Shown one piece after another: positions 34,724-43,257 of a DNA stretch of 64,000 bases. Under the pieces are notes generated by a model that was not told the origin of the DNA, did no database searches, and worked only from the letters and a program-made list of their open reading frames with translations. Position 1 is the first letter of the stretch; every line of letters begins with the position of its first letter. A program made the translations under genes and the position numbers. This DNA is from Kitasatospora papulosa. Lineage in GTDB: Bacteria; Actinomycetota; Actinomycetes; Streptomycetales; Streptomycetaceae. The stretch lies in assembly GCF_000717245.1 (NCBI RefSeq), contig NZ_JNYQ01000004.1:744001-808000 (forward strand). The letters are read 5' to 3'.

Positions 34724-37162
34724 TCAGAGCTTCTCGACCGGGGCATAGCGCAGCAGCAGCTTCTTCGGCCTCTCGTCGCCGAAGTCGACCGTCGCCTTCG
34801 CCTGGTCGCCGAACCCGTCGACCGCCGTGACCGTGCCCAGGCCGAACTGGTCGTGCGTGACCCGGTCCCCGACCACCAGGGTGACCACCGGCTTCTCGGA
34901 GGTGCGCCGGGTAGCGAACCCCGACGGCCCCGACTTCGCGCGTGACGCGGACAGCGACGAGGTGATGCCGGACGTCGGTCCCGCCGACGCCGCCATCGGG
35001 CCCTTGCGCTTCCACTCGAGGTGCTGGTCCGGGATCTCCTCCAGGAACCGCGACGGCGGGTTGTACGAGGGCTGGCCCCACGCACTGCGCATCGCCGCCC
35101 GGGTCAGATACAGGCGCTCGCGGGCACGCGTGATGCCCACGTAGGCGAGCCGGCGTTCCTCCTCCAGTTCCTTCACCTGCCCGAGCGCGCGCATGTGCGG
35201 GAAGACACCGTCCTCCATGCCCGTCAGGAACACCACCGGGAATTCGAGACCCTTGGCGGTGTGCAGCGTCATCAGCGTGACGACACCGGAGCCGTCCTCG
35301 TCCTCGTCGGGGATCTGGTCGGCGTCGGCGACGAGCGCGACCTTCTCCAGGAACTCGGCGAGTGTGCCCGCGCCCTCCTCCTCCGCCCGCTCCTGCTCGA
35401 ATTCGAGGGCGACGGAGGCGAGTTCCTGGAGGTTCTCGATACGGGTCTCGTCCTGCGGGTCGGTGGACGCCTGGAGTTCGGCGAGATAGCCGGTCCGCTC
35501 CATGACGGCCTCCACGACGACCGCAGGTCCCGCCCCGGACTCCACGATCGTGCGGAGCTCCTCCATGAGCGTGTTGAACCGCTTCACGGCGTTCGTCGAC
35601 CGGGCCGCCATGCCGTACGCCTCGTCGACGCGGCGCAGCGCCTGTGGGAAGGAGATCTTCTCGCGCATCGAGAGGGCGTCGATCATCGCCTCGGCGCGGT
35701 CGCCGATGCCCCGCTTGGGCACGTTGAGGATGCGGCGCAGCGGGACGGTGTCCTCGGGGTTGGACAGCACCCGGAGGTAGGCCAGGACGTCCCTGACCTC
35801 CTTGCGCTCGTAGAAGCGCACTCCGCCGACGACCTTGTAGGGCAGTCCGACGCGGATGAAGATCTCTTCGAAGACACGGGACTGGGCGTTGGTGCGGTAG
35901 AAGACGGCGACGTCGCCGGCCTTCGCGTCGCCCGCGTCCGTCAGCCGGTCGATCTCGTCGGCGACGAACTGTGCCTCGTCGTGCTCGGTGTCCGCGACGT
36001 AGCCGGTGATCCGGGTGCCGGTGCCCGCGTTCGTCCAGAGGTTCTTGGGACGGCGGCTCTCGTTGCGCTCGATGACGGCGTTGGCCGCCGACAGGATCGT
36101 CTGGGTGGAGCGGTAGTTCTGCTCCAGCATGATCGTCGTCGCGTCCGGATAGTCCTCCTCGAACTGGAGGATGTTGCGGATGGTCGCGCCGCGGAAGGCG
36201 TAGATCGACTGGTCCGCGTCACCGACGACGCACAGTTCGCCGGGGGCGTCCGCCTCGCCCGCCGGGCCCACCAGTTCGCGTACGAGGGTGTACTGCGCGT
36301 GGTTGGTGTCCTGGTACTCGTCGACCATGACGTGCCGGAAACGGCGGCGGTAGTGCTCGGTGACGTCGGGGAACGCCTGGAGCAGGTGGACCGTCGTCAT
36401 GATGATGTCGTCGAAGTCGAGGGCGTTGGCCTCGCGCAGCCGCGCCTGGTAGAGCGCGTAGGCCTGGGCCAGCGTCTTCTCGAAACCGTCGGCCGCCTGA
36501 CCGGCGAAGGTCTCCTCGTCGATCAGCTCGTTCTTCAGGTTCGAGACCTTCGCCGTGAACGACTTCGGCGGGTAGCGCTTCGGGTCGAGGTCGAGATCGC
36601 GGCAGACCAGTGCCATCAGCCGCTTGGAGTCGGCGGCGTCGTAGATCGAGAACGACGACGTGAAGCCCAGGCGCTTCGACTCCCGGCGCAGGATCCGCAC
36701 GCAGGCGCTGTGGAACGTCATGACCCACATGGCGTTGGCGCGCGGGCCGACGAGGTCCTCGACGCGCTCCTTCATCTCGCCGGCGGCCTTGTTGGTGAAG
36801 GTGATCGCGAGGATCTGCCCGGGGTGCACCCCGCGCTCGGCCAGGAGGTGGGCGATCCGGTGGGTGAGCACCCGGGTCTTGCCCGAGCCGGCCCCGGCCA
36901 CGATGAGCAGCGGGGAGCCGGCGTGCACGACGGCGGCGCGCTGCTCGGTGTTCAGCCCGTCGAGCAGCGCGGCGGAGTCGATCACAGGACGCGGGGCGCC
37001 GTCGCGGTAGTAGGCGTCGCGCGGCGGCGGAGGCGCGTCGAAGACGTCCTCGAAGAGGCCCTCCGGCACCGTTTCGGGTGCGTGCTCCTCGGGGGGCGGC
37101 GGGGGGCCGTCCTCCCCTTGCTGGAGGCCGGTCAGGAAACTGTCGTCAAAGAGGCTGCTCAT
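34724..37162 (-). CDS. pcrA: ATP-dependent DNA helicase PcrA/UvrD
   Basis: An 812-residue SF1 helicase acting in nucleotide excision repair and removal of RecA or stalled RNA polymerase. It shows Walker A AGAGSGKT (motif I), ITFTNKAAGEMKERV (Ia), VDEYQDTN (motif II), GDADQSIYAFRGA (III), QNYRST (IV), LMTLHTAKGLEFPVVFL (V) and YVGITRARERL (VI). The C-terminal tail holds a Tudor-like DRVTHDQFGLGTV segment as in PcrA. The first ~50 residues are acidic and unconserved. The gene has a DNA-damage-type promoter with a -10 just ten bases before the ATG, so its mRNA is nearly leaderless. Confidence 0.96.
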   Translation of the reverse strand: MSSLFDDSFLTGLQQGEDGPPPPPEEHAPETVPEGLFEDVFDAPPPPRDAYYRDGAPRPVIDSAALLDGLNTEQRAAVVHAGSPLLIVAGAGSGKTRVLTHRIAHLLAERGVHPGQILAITFTNKAAGEMKERVEDLVGPRANAMWVMTFHSACVRILRRESKRLGFTSSFSIYDAADSKRLMALVCRDLDLDPKRYPPKSFTAKVSNLKNELIDEETFAGQAADGFEKTLAQAYALYQARLREANALDFDDIIMTTVHLLQAFPDVTEHYRRRFRHVMVDEYQDTNHAQYTLVRELVGPAGEADAPGELCVVGDADQSIYAFRGATIRNILQFEEDYPDATTIMLEQNYRSTQTILSAANAVIERNESRRPKNLWTNAGTGTRITGYVADTEHDEAQFVADEIDRLTDAGDAKAGDVAVFYRTNAQSRVFEEIFIRVGLPYKVVGGVRFYERKEVRDVLAYLRVLSNPEDTVPLRRILNVPKRGIGDRAEAMIDALSMREKISFPQALRRVDEAYGMAARSTNAVKRFNTLMEELRTIVESGAGPAVVVEAVMERTGYLAELQASTDPQDETRIENLQELASVALEFEQERAEEEGAGTLAEFLEKVALVADADQIPDEDEDGSGVVTLMTLHTAKGLEFPVVFLTGMEDGVFPHMRALGQVKELEEERRLAYVGITRARERLYLTRAAMRSAWGQPSYNPPSRFLEEIPDQHLEWKRKGPMAASAGPTSGITSSLSASRAKSGPSGFATRRTSEKPVVTLVVGDRVTHDQFGLGTVTAVDGFGDQAKATVDFGDERPKKLLLRYAPVEKL

Positions 37163-37171
37163 CGCCTCACG

Positions 37172-37194
37172 AGTCTAGGCGGCCCCACCGACAG
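37172..37194 (-). promoter_or_regulatory. PafBC/RecA-NDp-type DNA-damage promoter of pcrA
   Basis: On the minus strand, CTGTCGGTG (37186-37194), eight bases, then TAGACT (37172-37177). It matches TTGTCRGTG-N8-TANNNT except for the first base. It lies directly before the pcrA ATG. uvrD-type helicases are known targets of this response in mycobacteria. Confidence 0.75.
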
Positions 37195-37344
37195 CCCGGG
37201 CCGCATCGGCGACAACGGTCAGGACCCGTGCGCGCAGCGGAACGACCCAACCACGGAACGTGAGATTCCGGGGTCGGTTCCGGCCATGCGGACCACCGCC
37301 GGGAAAAGGTCACGAAAACGTATCGGGCATATCGAACATCAACC

Positions 37345-37374
37345 TTCACAGGGGCACCACGATGTGGTTAGCGT
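37345..37374 (+). promoter_or_regulatory. Promoter of riboswitch-nlpC transcript
   Basis: TTCACA (37345-37350), 18 bases, TAGCGT (37369-37374). It would start RNA at about 37381, at the upstream edge of the riboswitch, giving a ~240-nt leader. Confidence 0.55.
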
Positions 37375-37381
37375 GCTCCGA

Positions 37382-37604
37382 CGGGTGCCCCGTACCCCTT
37401 TGAGGCGAACCGCGCCGCACGGGCACCCCCGCCGAATCCGTACTCCCGTGAAGGGGGCCCGGAACCGGGGACCCACACGCAGCACCGGGGTGAATCGGTC
37501 CGTCTCCACCGGACCGTAGGGCAGCCTTCCGTTCCGCCCGAACCCTCCCCCAGTGCCCGAACGGCCTGGGGGGACCCCCATCGCTAACCCGGTAGGCGGT
37601 CCAC
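37382..37604 (+). promoter_or_regulatory. ydaO/yuaA-class c-di-AMP riboswitch
   Basis: The leader of the first NlpC/P60 gene carries the actinobacterial ydaO blocks: GGCGAACCG (from ~37413), CGCCGAATCCG (37430-37440), the CCGTGAAGGGGGCCCGG arm (from ~37446), GGGGTGAATCGGTCCGTC (from ~37487), and the closing GCTAACCCGGTAGGCGG (from 37583). Such elements sense c-di-AMP and switch off cell-wall hydrolase genes in Streptomyces. The boundaries are approximate. An extra palindrome at 37546-37581 sits before the closing block. Confidence 0.85.
37546..37581 (+). repeat. Palindromic C5AG/CTG5 element inside the riboswitch
   Basis: CCCCCAG (37547-37553) pairs with CTGGGGG (37566-37572) around a 12-base loop. 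The same G run can instead pair as TGGGGG with CCCCCA (37567-37580). This double-hairpin form is one I recall as a dispersed Streptomyces intergenic repeat. Here it lies between conserved riboswitch blocks. Confidence 0.6.
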
Positions 37605-37621
37605 GGAAGGAGATGCCGGCC

Positions 37622-38758
37622 TTGGCGTCGCATCGCAAGCCCCGCACCCGGGGTCGCACCACCCCTGCCGTCGGTCTCACGACCGTGGCGCTCGCCTCCG
37701 TCACCCTGCTCTCCACGCAGAGCGCGACGGCGGCCCCCGCCGAGCCCAAGCCCAGCATCGAGGAAGTGCAGAAGAAGGTCGACGCCCTCTACCGGCAGGC
37801 CGGCACGGCGACGCAGCAGTACAACAAGGCGAAGGCCGCCTCGGCCGAGCAGCGCTCCAAGGTCGACGCGCTGCTGGAGGCCGCGGCGAAGCGGGCCGAC
37901 AAGCTCAACGAGACCCGCCGCGAGCTGGGCAGCTACGCGGCCGCGCAGTACCGCGGCGGCTCGATCGCCCCGACGGCGACGTTCTTCCTGGCGGACGATC
38001 CGCAGTCGTACTTCGACCAGGACCAGCTGATGGCCCGGATGACCAGCCGGCAGCAGAAGGCGGTCGCCGACTTCCGCACCCAGCAGAAGGAGGCCGCGGC
38101 CAAGCGCGCCGAGGCGACGAAGAGCCTGGAGACCCTCACCGCGTCGCAGGCCTCGCTGCGCACCAGCAAGCAGCAGGTGCAGACGAAGCTCACCGAGGCT
38201 CGCACGCTGCTGTCGCAGCTGACCGCCGAGGAGAAGGCACGTCTGGCGGAGCTGGAGCGCAAGAAGGAGGCGGAGGCCGAGCGCAAGGCCGACGAGCTGG
38301 CGCGACAGCAGGCCGCGAAGGAGACGGCAGCCGCGGACGAGGCCCCGAAGACGAAGTCGGGGTCGGGCACGGGCACGGGCTCCGGCACGGGCTCCGGCAG
38401 CGGTTACTCCTCGAGGGCCGAGAAGGTCCTGGCCTTCGCGCGCGCCCAGATCGGCAAGCCGTACGTGTGGGGGGCGACGGGCCCGTCCTCGTACGACTGC
38501 TCCGGACTCACCCAGGCCGCCTGGAAGGCGGCCGGTGTCGGTCTGCCGCGCACCACCTGGGACCAGGTGAAGGTCGGCACCCGGGTTTCCACGGCAAATC
38601 TGCGGCCGGGGGACCTGGTCTTCTTCTACGACGACATCAGTCACGTCGGCATCTACAAGGGCGGCGGCATGATGATCCACGCGCCCAAGCCGGGTGCGAA
38701 CGTCCGCGAGGAGTCGATCTACTACATGCCGATCTACGGCAGCGTGCGCCCGTCGTAG
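37622..38758 (+). CDS. Secreted NlpC/P60 peptidoglycan hydrolase
   Basis: A 378-residue secreted protein. The signal peptide (ASHRKPRTRGRTT, then a hydrophobic run ending SATAAPA) is followed by a long coiled coil at ~40-230 (KKVDALYRQAGTATQQYNKAK and similar heptads). A Lys/Glu-rich stalk and a Gly/Ser linker lead to the C-terminal NlpC/P60 domain, with catalytic Cys in SYDCSGLT and His in HVGIYKGG and HAPKPG. It cleaves D-Glu-mDAP peptide bonds in cell wall. TTG at 37622 was chosen: AAGGAG is nine bases upstream and the protein then begins ASHRKPR as in related hydrolases. ATG at 37613 touches the ribosome site and is unlikely. It is controlled by the c-di-AMP riboswitch. Confidence 0.9.
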   Translation: MASHRKPRTRGRTTPAVGLTTVALASVTLLSTQSATAAPAEPKPSIEEVQKKVDALYRQAGTATQQYNKAKAASAEQRSKVDALLEAAAKRADKLNETRRELGSYAAAQYRGGSIAPTATFFLADDPQSYFDQDQLMARMTSRQQKAVADFRTQQKEAAAKRAEATKSLETLTASQASLRTSKQQVQTKLTEARTLLSQLTAEEKARLAELERKKEAEAERKADELARQQAAKETAAADEAPKTKSGSGTGTGSGTGSGSGYSSRAEKVLAFARAQIGKPYVWGATGPSSYDCSGLTQAAWKAAGVGLPRTTWDQVKVGTRVSTANLRPGDLVFFYDDISHVGIYKGGGMMIHAPKPGANVREESIYYMPIYGSVRPS

Positions 38759-38772
38759 GGACGCCGCCCGCC

Positions 38773-38814
38773 CACGGCGAAGGGCCCGGGGTGATCCCCG
38801 GGCCCTTCGCCGTG
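38773..38814. terminator. Terminator between nlpC and DUF membrane gene
   Basis: A perfect 19-bp stem, CACGGCGAAGGGCCCGGGG against its complement ending at 38814, loop TGAT. Bidirectional between convergent genes. Confidence 0.9.
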
Positions 38815-38828
38815 CGTCCGCCGGCCGC

Positions 38829-39182
38829 TCAGGTCCAGAGCGTGGCGATGAAGATGTTGGCGACCGTCAGCCCGCCGACCGCCGCGAACGCGCCCTTGTC
38901 CACCTTCTCGTCGTCCCGCTTCACGTAGACGAGCGCGAGGATCACGATCAGGACCAGCAGCTTGACGCCGATCTTGATGTTGTTGACGCTCTGGTCGTCG
39001 GCCTGGTTGAGCCCGACCAGCGCGACACCCGTGACGAGCATGGTGAGCGCACCGTGCAGCATGGCCGGGACGAAGCGGGCCTCGCCCGCCCCCATGGCCT
39101 TCATCTGGGTCAGGAAGCCGCCCAGCAGGGAGGCGATACCGATGATGTGCAAGGCCACGAAGACATTGATGAGTACGTCCAT
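38829..39182 (-). CDS. Small four-helix membrane protein
   Basis: A 117-residue integral membrane protein with four predicted helices (INVFVALHIIGIASLLGGFL, MLHGALTMLVTGVALVGLN, IKIGVKLLVLIVILALVYV, FAAVGGLTVANIFIATLW). I recognise it as a hypothetical protein conserved in Streptomyces beside the NlpC genes, but no function is known to me. A histidine in the first helix (ALHIIG) and one in the second (MLHGAL) are the only obvious ligand candidates. ATG start. Its stop faces the nlpC terminator hairpin. Confidence 0.75.
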   Translation of the reverse strand: MDVLINVFVALHIIGIASLLGGFLTQMKAMGAGEARFVPAMLHGALTMLVTGVALVGLNQADDQSVNNIKIGVKLLVLIVILALVYVKRDDEKVDKGAFAAVGGLTVANIFIATLWT

Positions 39183-39376
39183 GGCCGCAGCCTAACCGCG
39201 GCCATATCACCACTCTTCGGCCAGGTACGACTTACCGATGAGTCGCCTCGCAGTCTGCACGAATTGCCGGACTCCGGTTGAATTTTCCTGTCATCCGACG
39301 GAAACGAAACAGCACATGAGGGCAATAGCTGTCATTACGCCTCTTCTCTCCGTGCCGGGTTTAGCGTCCCTCCCAG

Positions 39377-40414
39377 GTGACCGGATCTCCGTCTCCGCCC
39401 CCGTGGCGGGCGGCACCCGGTCACCCCGCCGGGGCCGGGGCGGCGACGGCGACCGCGCTCGAAGGCTCCGCGCAGGCGGACCCCCAGCTCACCACGGCCC
39501 AGGTCAGGGCCAAGGTCGACCGGCTCTACCACGACGCCGAGGTGGCCACGGAGAAGTACAACGGCGCGAAGGAGCAGTCGGCGGCCTCGGAGAAGTCCCT
39601 GGACGCCCTGCGCGACGAGGCCGCCCGCCGGACCGCGCGCCTCAACACCGCGCGCGACGCCCTCGGCTCCTGGGCGACCGCCCAGTACCGCAGCGCCGGC
39701 ATCGACCCGGCCGTGCGGCTGGCCCTCTCCTCGGACCCGGACGAGTACCTGGAGCGCGCCTCCTTCGAGGACCGGGCGGGCGACCGTCAGGCCGGCGCGA
39801 TCAACGGCGTGCGCCGCCAGATCGGCGACATCGCCCAGCTCCGCGCGCGGGCCCAGGACGAGCTGGCCGTCCTCGCCTCGCGACGGGCCGAGCTGAAGAA
39901 GCAGAAGGACACCGTACGCACCAAGCTCGCCGACGCGCGCAAGCTCCTGGCCACCCTCACCGCCGATCAGCGCGCCGCCTACGAGCGCTCGGCCGACGCC
40001 GCGCACGGCGGCGGTGCCGTCCGGGCCGACCGGAGCACCCCCCGCGGTCCGGTCGCCGCCCCCAACGCCCGCGCGGCCCAGGCGGTCGACTTCGCGTACG
40101 GGGCCCTCGGGAAGCCGTACGTCTGGGGCGCCACCGGGCCCGCCTCCTTCGACTGCTCAGGTCTCACTCAGGCGGCCTGGCGGGCGGCGGGCGTGTCGCT
40201 GCCCCGGACGACGTACACCCAGATCAACGCGGGTCAGCGCGTCCCGCGTTCCGAACTGGCCCCGGGGGACCTGGTGTTCTTCTACCCCGGGGTCACCCAT
40301 GTCGGGCTGTACATCGGCGGCGGGCAGATGATCCACGCCCCACGCCCGGGGGCGCCCGTACGTATCGCGCCGATCTCCGAAATGCCTTTCGCCGGAGCGA
40401 CCCGCGTCGCCTAG
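39377..40414 (+). CDS. Second NlpC/P60 hydrolase, atypical N-terminus
   Basis: A 345-residue paralogue of the preceding hydrolase. A coiled coil (RAKVDRLYHDAEVATEKYNGAKEQ onwards) is followed by a short linker and the NlpC/P60 domain, with Cys in SFDCSGLT and His in HVGLYIGG and HAPRPG. GTG at 39377 is the earliest possible start, since a stop lies five codons before it. TAGCGT (39362-39367) ends ten bases earlier, so the mRNA may be leaderless. The signal peptide is poor: the first ~35 residues are Pro/Ala/Gly-rich with no hydrophobic core, although AQADPQ looks like a cleavage site. No riboswitch precedes it. Confidence 0.82.
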   Translation: MTGSPSPPPWRAAPGHPAGAGAATATALEGSAQADPQLTTAQVRAKVDRLYHDAEVATEKYNGAKEQSAASEKSLDALRDEAARRTARLNTARDALGSWATAQYRSAGIDPAVRLALSSDPDEYLERASFEDRAGDRQAGAINGVRRQIGDIAQLRARAQDELAVLASRRAELKKQKDTVRTKLADARKLLATLTADQRAAYERSADAAHGGGAVRADRSTPRGPVAAPNARAAQAVDFAYGALGKPYVWGATGPASFDCSGLTQAAWRAAGVSLPRTTYTQINAGQRVPRSELAPGDLVFFYPGVTHVGLYIGGGQMIHAPRPGAPVRIAPISEMPFAGATRVA

Positions 40415-40426
40415 GCTCTCGGGCCC

Positions 40427-41182
40427 ATGGACACCGCCATTCAGAACTACGCGCGCACCCTCGCCCTACGCTCCCCGGACCACTACCGGGTGGGGCCGTT
40501 CACCGTGCGCCACAACCCGGACTGGGAGCTGAAGTTCGCGAACTACGCCATCCCCGACCAGGGCGCCGAACCCACCGCGCGGGACATCGCCGATCTGGTC
40601 GCGGCCTTCCGTGAACACGACCGGATGCCCCGGCTGGAGTTCCTGCCCGCCTGGGCTCCCGCCGTCGAACCGGCCCTGCTGGCCGCCGGTTTCACCGAGG
40701 AGAACCGCGCACCGGTGATGGCCTGCTCCCCCGAAGGACTGCTCCCGCCGAAGCCGGTGGACGGCCTCCGGGTGGCCGAGCCCGTGACGGACGCGGAGTT
40801 CGCCTCCGCCGCCGCCGTGCAGCACACGGGATTCGGCGGCGAGGGCGGGCCGGACGACGGTGAGATCGCATGGCTGCGCGGGGCGACGGCGGGCGGCGGG
40901 GTCTCCGCCCTCGCCACCCTCGACGGCCGTCCGGCAGGCGCGGGCGGCTGCTCGGCCCCGGTCGACGGCATCGGCGAACTGGCCGGCCTGGCCGTCGCCG
41001 ACGCCTTCCGCCGCCGGGGCGTCGGCGCGGCGCTCTCCGCCTGGCTGACCCGCACCGCCTTCGACCGCGGCTTCGGCACCGTCTGGCTGGAGCCGGGAGG
41101 TCCCGACGTCGAGCGCATCTACGCGTCCATCGGCTACCGCAGGACCGGCGAGAAGCTCAACATCTCGCTCGACCCCGCCTGA
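40427..41182 (+). CDS. GNAT family N-acetyltransferase
   Basis: A 251-residue GNAT enzyme. The N-terminal half (residues 1-115) resembles the adaptor part of two-domain GNAT proteins. The C-terminal half carries motif A, LAVADAFRRRGVGAALSAWL, whose R-x2-G-x-G/A pyrophosphate loop binds acetyl-CoA. Motif B follows, ending VWLEPGGPDVERIYASIGYRRTGEKLN. The acceptor substrate is unknown. It begins 12 bp after the second NlpC gene. CTAGGCT just before the ATG could be a -10 (leaderless start), and there is no clear Shine-Dalgarno. It is convergent with the response regulator gene. Confidence 0.85.
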   Translation: MDTAIQNYARTLALRSPDHYRVGPFTVRHNPDWELKFANYAIPDQGAEPTARDIADLVAAFREHDRMPRLEFLPAWAPAVEPALLAAGFTEENRAPVMACSPEGLLPPKPVDGLRVAEPVTDAEFASAAAVQHTGFGGEGGPDDGEIAWLRGATAGGGVSALATLDGRPAGAGGCSAPVDGIGELAGLAVADAFRRRGVGAALSAWLTRTAFDRGFGTVWLEPGGPDVERIYASIGYRRTGEKLNISLDPA

Positions 41183-41195
41183 GCGTGCCCGGGAC

Positions 41196-41891
41196 TCAGA
41201 CCAGCCGGCGGGCCGTCGCCCAGCGGGTCAGCTCGTGCCGGTTGGAGAGCTGGAGCTTGCGCAGCACCGCAGAGACGTGGGACTCGACGGTCTTCACCGA
41301 GATGAACAGCTGCTTGGCGATCTCCTTGTACGCGTAGCCCCGGGCGATCAGCCGCAGCACCTCGCGCTCGCGCTGTGTCAGCCGGTCCAGGTCCTCGTCG
41401 ACCGGCGGGGCGTCCGTCGAGGCGAACGCGTCCAGGACGAAGCCGGCCAGCCGCGGCGAGAACACGGCGTCGCCCTCCTGGACCCGGAAGACGGAGTCGA
41501 TCAGGTCGGTACCGGTGATCGTCTTGGTGACGTAGCCGCGGGCGCCGCCGCGGATGACGCCGATGACGTCCTCGGCGGCGTCCGAGACGGACAGCGCGAG
41601 GAAGCGCACCGGGTTCTCGACCGCGCCCATCATCGGGGCGCAGCGACGCAGTACCTCGACCCCGCCGCCTCCCGGGAGGTGGACGTCGAGGAGGACGACC
41701 TCGGGGCGGGTCGCGGTGATCACGGTGACCGCCTGGTCGACGTCGGCGGCCTCCCCCACGACCTCCACCCCGGTCTCCTCGGTCCGGCCGATCTCGGCCT
41801 GGACCCCGGTGCGGAACATGCGGTGGTCGTCGACGAGCACGACCCGTACCCGGCGCTCCGGGCCCCCGGTCGCTTCGGTGTTCTCGGTCAT
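41196..41891 (-). CDS. LuxR/NarL-type response regulator
   Basis: A 231-residue regulator. The receiver domain has DDH at 21-23, the phosphoacceptor Asp69 in LLDVHLP, and KT at ~118-119 in GYVTKTIT. The LuxR helix-turn-helix lies at ~165-225 (LTQREREVLRLIARGYAYKEIAKQL). It is the partner of the overlapping PspC-type histidine kinase (ATGA junction). It probably also acts on the divergent PspC membrane-protein gene. The inverted repeat at 43231-43257 in that shared promoter region is the best candidate site. Confidence 0.92.
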   Translation of the reverse strand: MTENTEATGGPERRVRVVLVDDHRMFRTGVQAEIGRTEETGVEVVGEAADVDQAVTVITATRPEVVLLDVHLPGGGGVEVLRRCAPMMGAVENPVRFLALSVSDAAEDVIGVIRGGARGYVTKTITGTDLIDSVFRVQEGDAVFSPRLAGFVLDAFASTDAPPVDEDLDRLTQREREVLRLIARGYAYKEIAKQLFISVKTVESHVSAVLRKLQLSNRHELTRWATARRLV

Positions 41892-43195
41892 TCGCTCGCC
41901 CTTTCCATCTCCAGCTCGACCTCCGTGCCCCCGCCGGGCACCGAACGCAGCCGCGCCGTACCGCCGTTGCGCTGCATCCGGCCGATGATCGATTCTCGTA
42001 CGCCCATCCTGTCGCCGGGTACGGCGTCCAGGTCGAACCCCGGCCCCCGGTCCCGCACGGAGACGAAGACCGTGCGGCCCTCGACCTCCGCGAAGACCTG
42101 GACTGCGCCGCCCTCGCCACCGTACTTGGCCGCGTTGACCATCGCCTCGCGTGCGGCCTGCATCTGCGCCGACAGCTTCTCGTCGAGCGGGCAGTCGCCG
42201 ACGACCACGACCTCCAGCGGGACGCCGTGCTTGTCCTCGACCTCGGCGGCGGTGCGTTTGACCGCCTCGGCGAGGTTCGTCGGTTCCTCGGCCTCGTCCT
42301 TGCCGGTGCCCGAGGGGTCGTACAGCCAGTTGCGCAGCTCGCGTTCCTGGGCGCGGGCGAGCCTGCGGACCTCGCCGCCGTCGTCCGCGTTGCGCTGGAT
42401 CAGGGTGAGGGTGTGCAGGACCGAGTCGTGGACGTGGGCGGCGACCTCGGCACGTTCCTGGGCGCGGATGCGCATCAGGCGTTCCTCGGAGAGGTCCTGT
42501 GTCATGCGTACGAGATAGGGGCCGGCCAGCAGCGCGATACCGGTGAGCACGGCGATGGCGGCGGTCAGCGCGGTGCCGAGCTGGGCCGCCGAGCCACGCA
42601 CCACGAGGAAGGCGGCGAGGCCGAGACCGACCAGCGCGACGCCCGCGAGTCCGCGCGCCAGGTGCAGCACCCGGCGGCGGCGGCCGACCTCCATCCAGCG
42701 CGCCCGTCGCGCGTTGTCGGCCTGCCGCCACACCAGGACGGACCCCGCGCCGATCAGCAGGGCCGGCCAGACGTAACGGTCCGCCTCGCTGCCCATGTCG
42801 ACGTTGCCGACGAAGACCATGGCGCCGACGAGGAGTGCGACCAGGGCGAAGACCTGGCCCTTGTCGGGCTTGCGGAGTCTGCGCCGGCCGTCGGGGGCGG
42901 TCTCGAAGAGGGACCGCTCCACCCCGGCCGCCCCGCCGGTCCCTCCGACACCGCCGACCCCGAGCGGCACGACGATCCAGAACACGGCGTAGAGCAGGGC
43001 GCCCAGGCCGTCCGCGAAGAACAGTCCGAGGAAGACGAACCGGACCCAGACGACGGGCAGTCCCAGATGTCCGGCGAGCCCGCGCGCGACGCCGCCGAGC
43101 ATCCGCCCGTCGGCGCTGCGGTACAGCTTGCGCGGCGCCTGCTCCTCCGGGTCCGGGGCGTGGGAGCTCGGGGCTCGGGTCGTGGCTGCTGGCAT
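41888..43195 (-). CDS. PspC-domain sensor histidine kinase
   Basis: A 435-residue kinase. An N-terminal PspC domain at ~20-80 (KLYRSADGRMLGGVARGLAGHLG, then a helix) is followed by three or four more helices to ~230. The dimerisation helix holds phosphoacceptor His256 in HVHDSVLHTLTLIQR (HisKA_3 type, as in NarX/LiaS). The HATPase domain has a degenerate N box (REAMVNAAKYGG) and G boxes DRGPGFDLD and GMRESI-like GVRESIIGRM. PspC-fused kinases are thought to sense membrane stress; the signal is unproven. It is the first gene of the two-gene operon with the LuxR regulator. Confidence 0.9.
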   Translation of the reverse strand: MPAATTRAPSSHAPDPEEQAPRKLYRSADGRMLGGVARGLAGHLGLPVVWVRFVFLGLFFADGLGALLYAVFWIVVPLGVGGVGGTGGAAGVERSLFETAPDGRRRLRKPDKGQVFALVALLVGAMVFVGNVDMGSEADRYVWPALLIGAGSVLVWRQADNARRARWMEVGRRRRVLHLARGLAGVALVGLGLAAFLVVRGSAAQLGTALTAAIAVLTGIALLAGPYLVRMTQDLSEERLMRIRAQERAEVAAHVHDSVLHTLTLIQRNADDGGEVRRLARAQERELRNWLYDPSGTGKDEAEEPTNLAEAVKRTAAEVEDKHGVPLEVVVVGDCPLDEKLSAQMQAAREAMVNAAKYGGEGGAVQVFAEVEGRTVFVSVRDRGPGFDLDAVPGDRMGVRESIIGRMQRNGGTARLRSVPGGGTEVELEMERASE

Positions 43196-43230
43196 GCACC
43201 GATCGTCACACGTTCCGGCGGGCCGTGGCA

Positions 43231-43257
43231 TCAGGGTCTGCCCGGACTCGACCCTGA
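43231..43257. promoter_or_regulatory. Perfect 8-bp inverted repeat in kinase/PspC divergent promoter
   Basis: TCAGGGTC (43231-43238)-N11-GACCCTGA (43250-43257). Further half-sites TCAGGGATC and CAGGGTC occur at 43308-43325, nearer the PspC gene. The spacing and symmetry fit a dimeric LuxR-type response regulator, most simply the one encoded in the same locus. Confidence 0.6.

Noticed and set aside
37613..37621. ATG at 37613 as the start of the first NlpC/P60 hydrolase
   Set aside because: AAGGAG abuts this ATG with no spacing, so ribosomes could not use both; TTG 37622 has ideal spacing and gives the family's ASHRKPR start.
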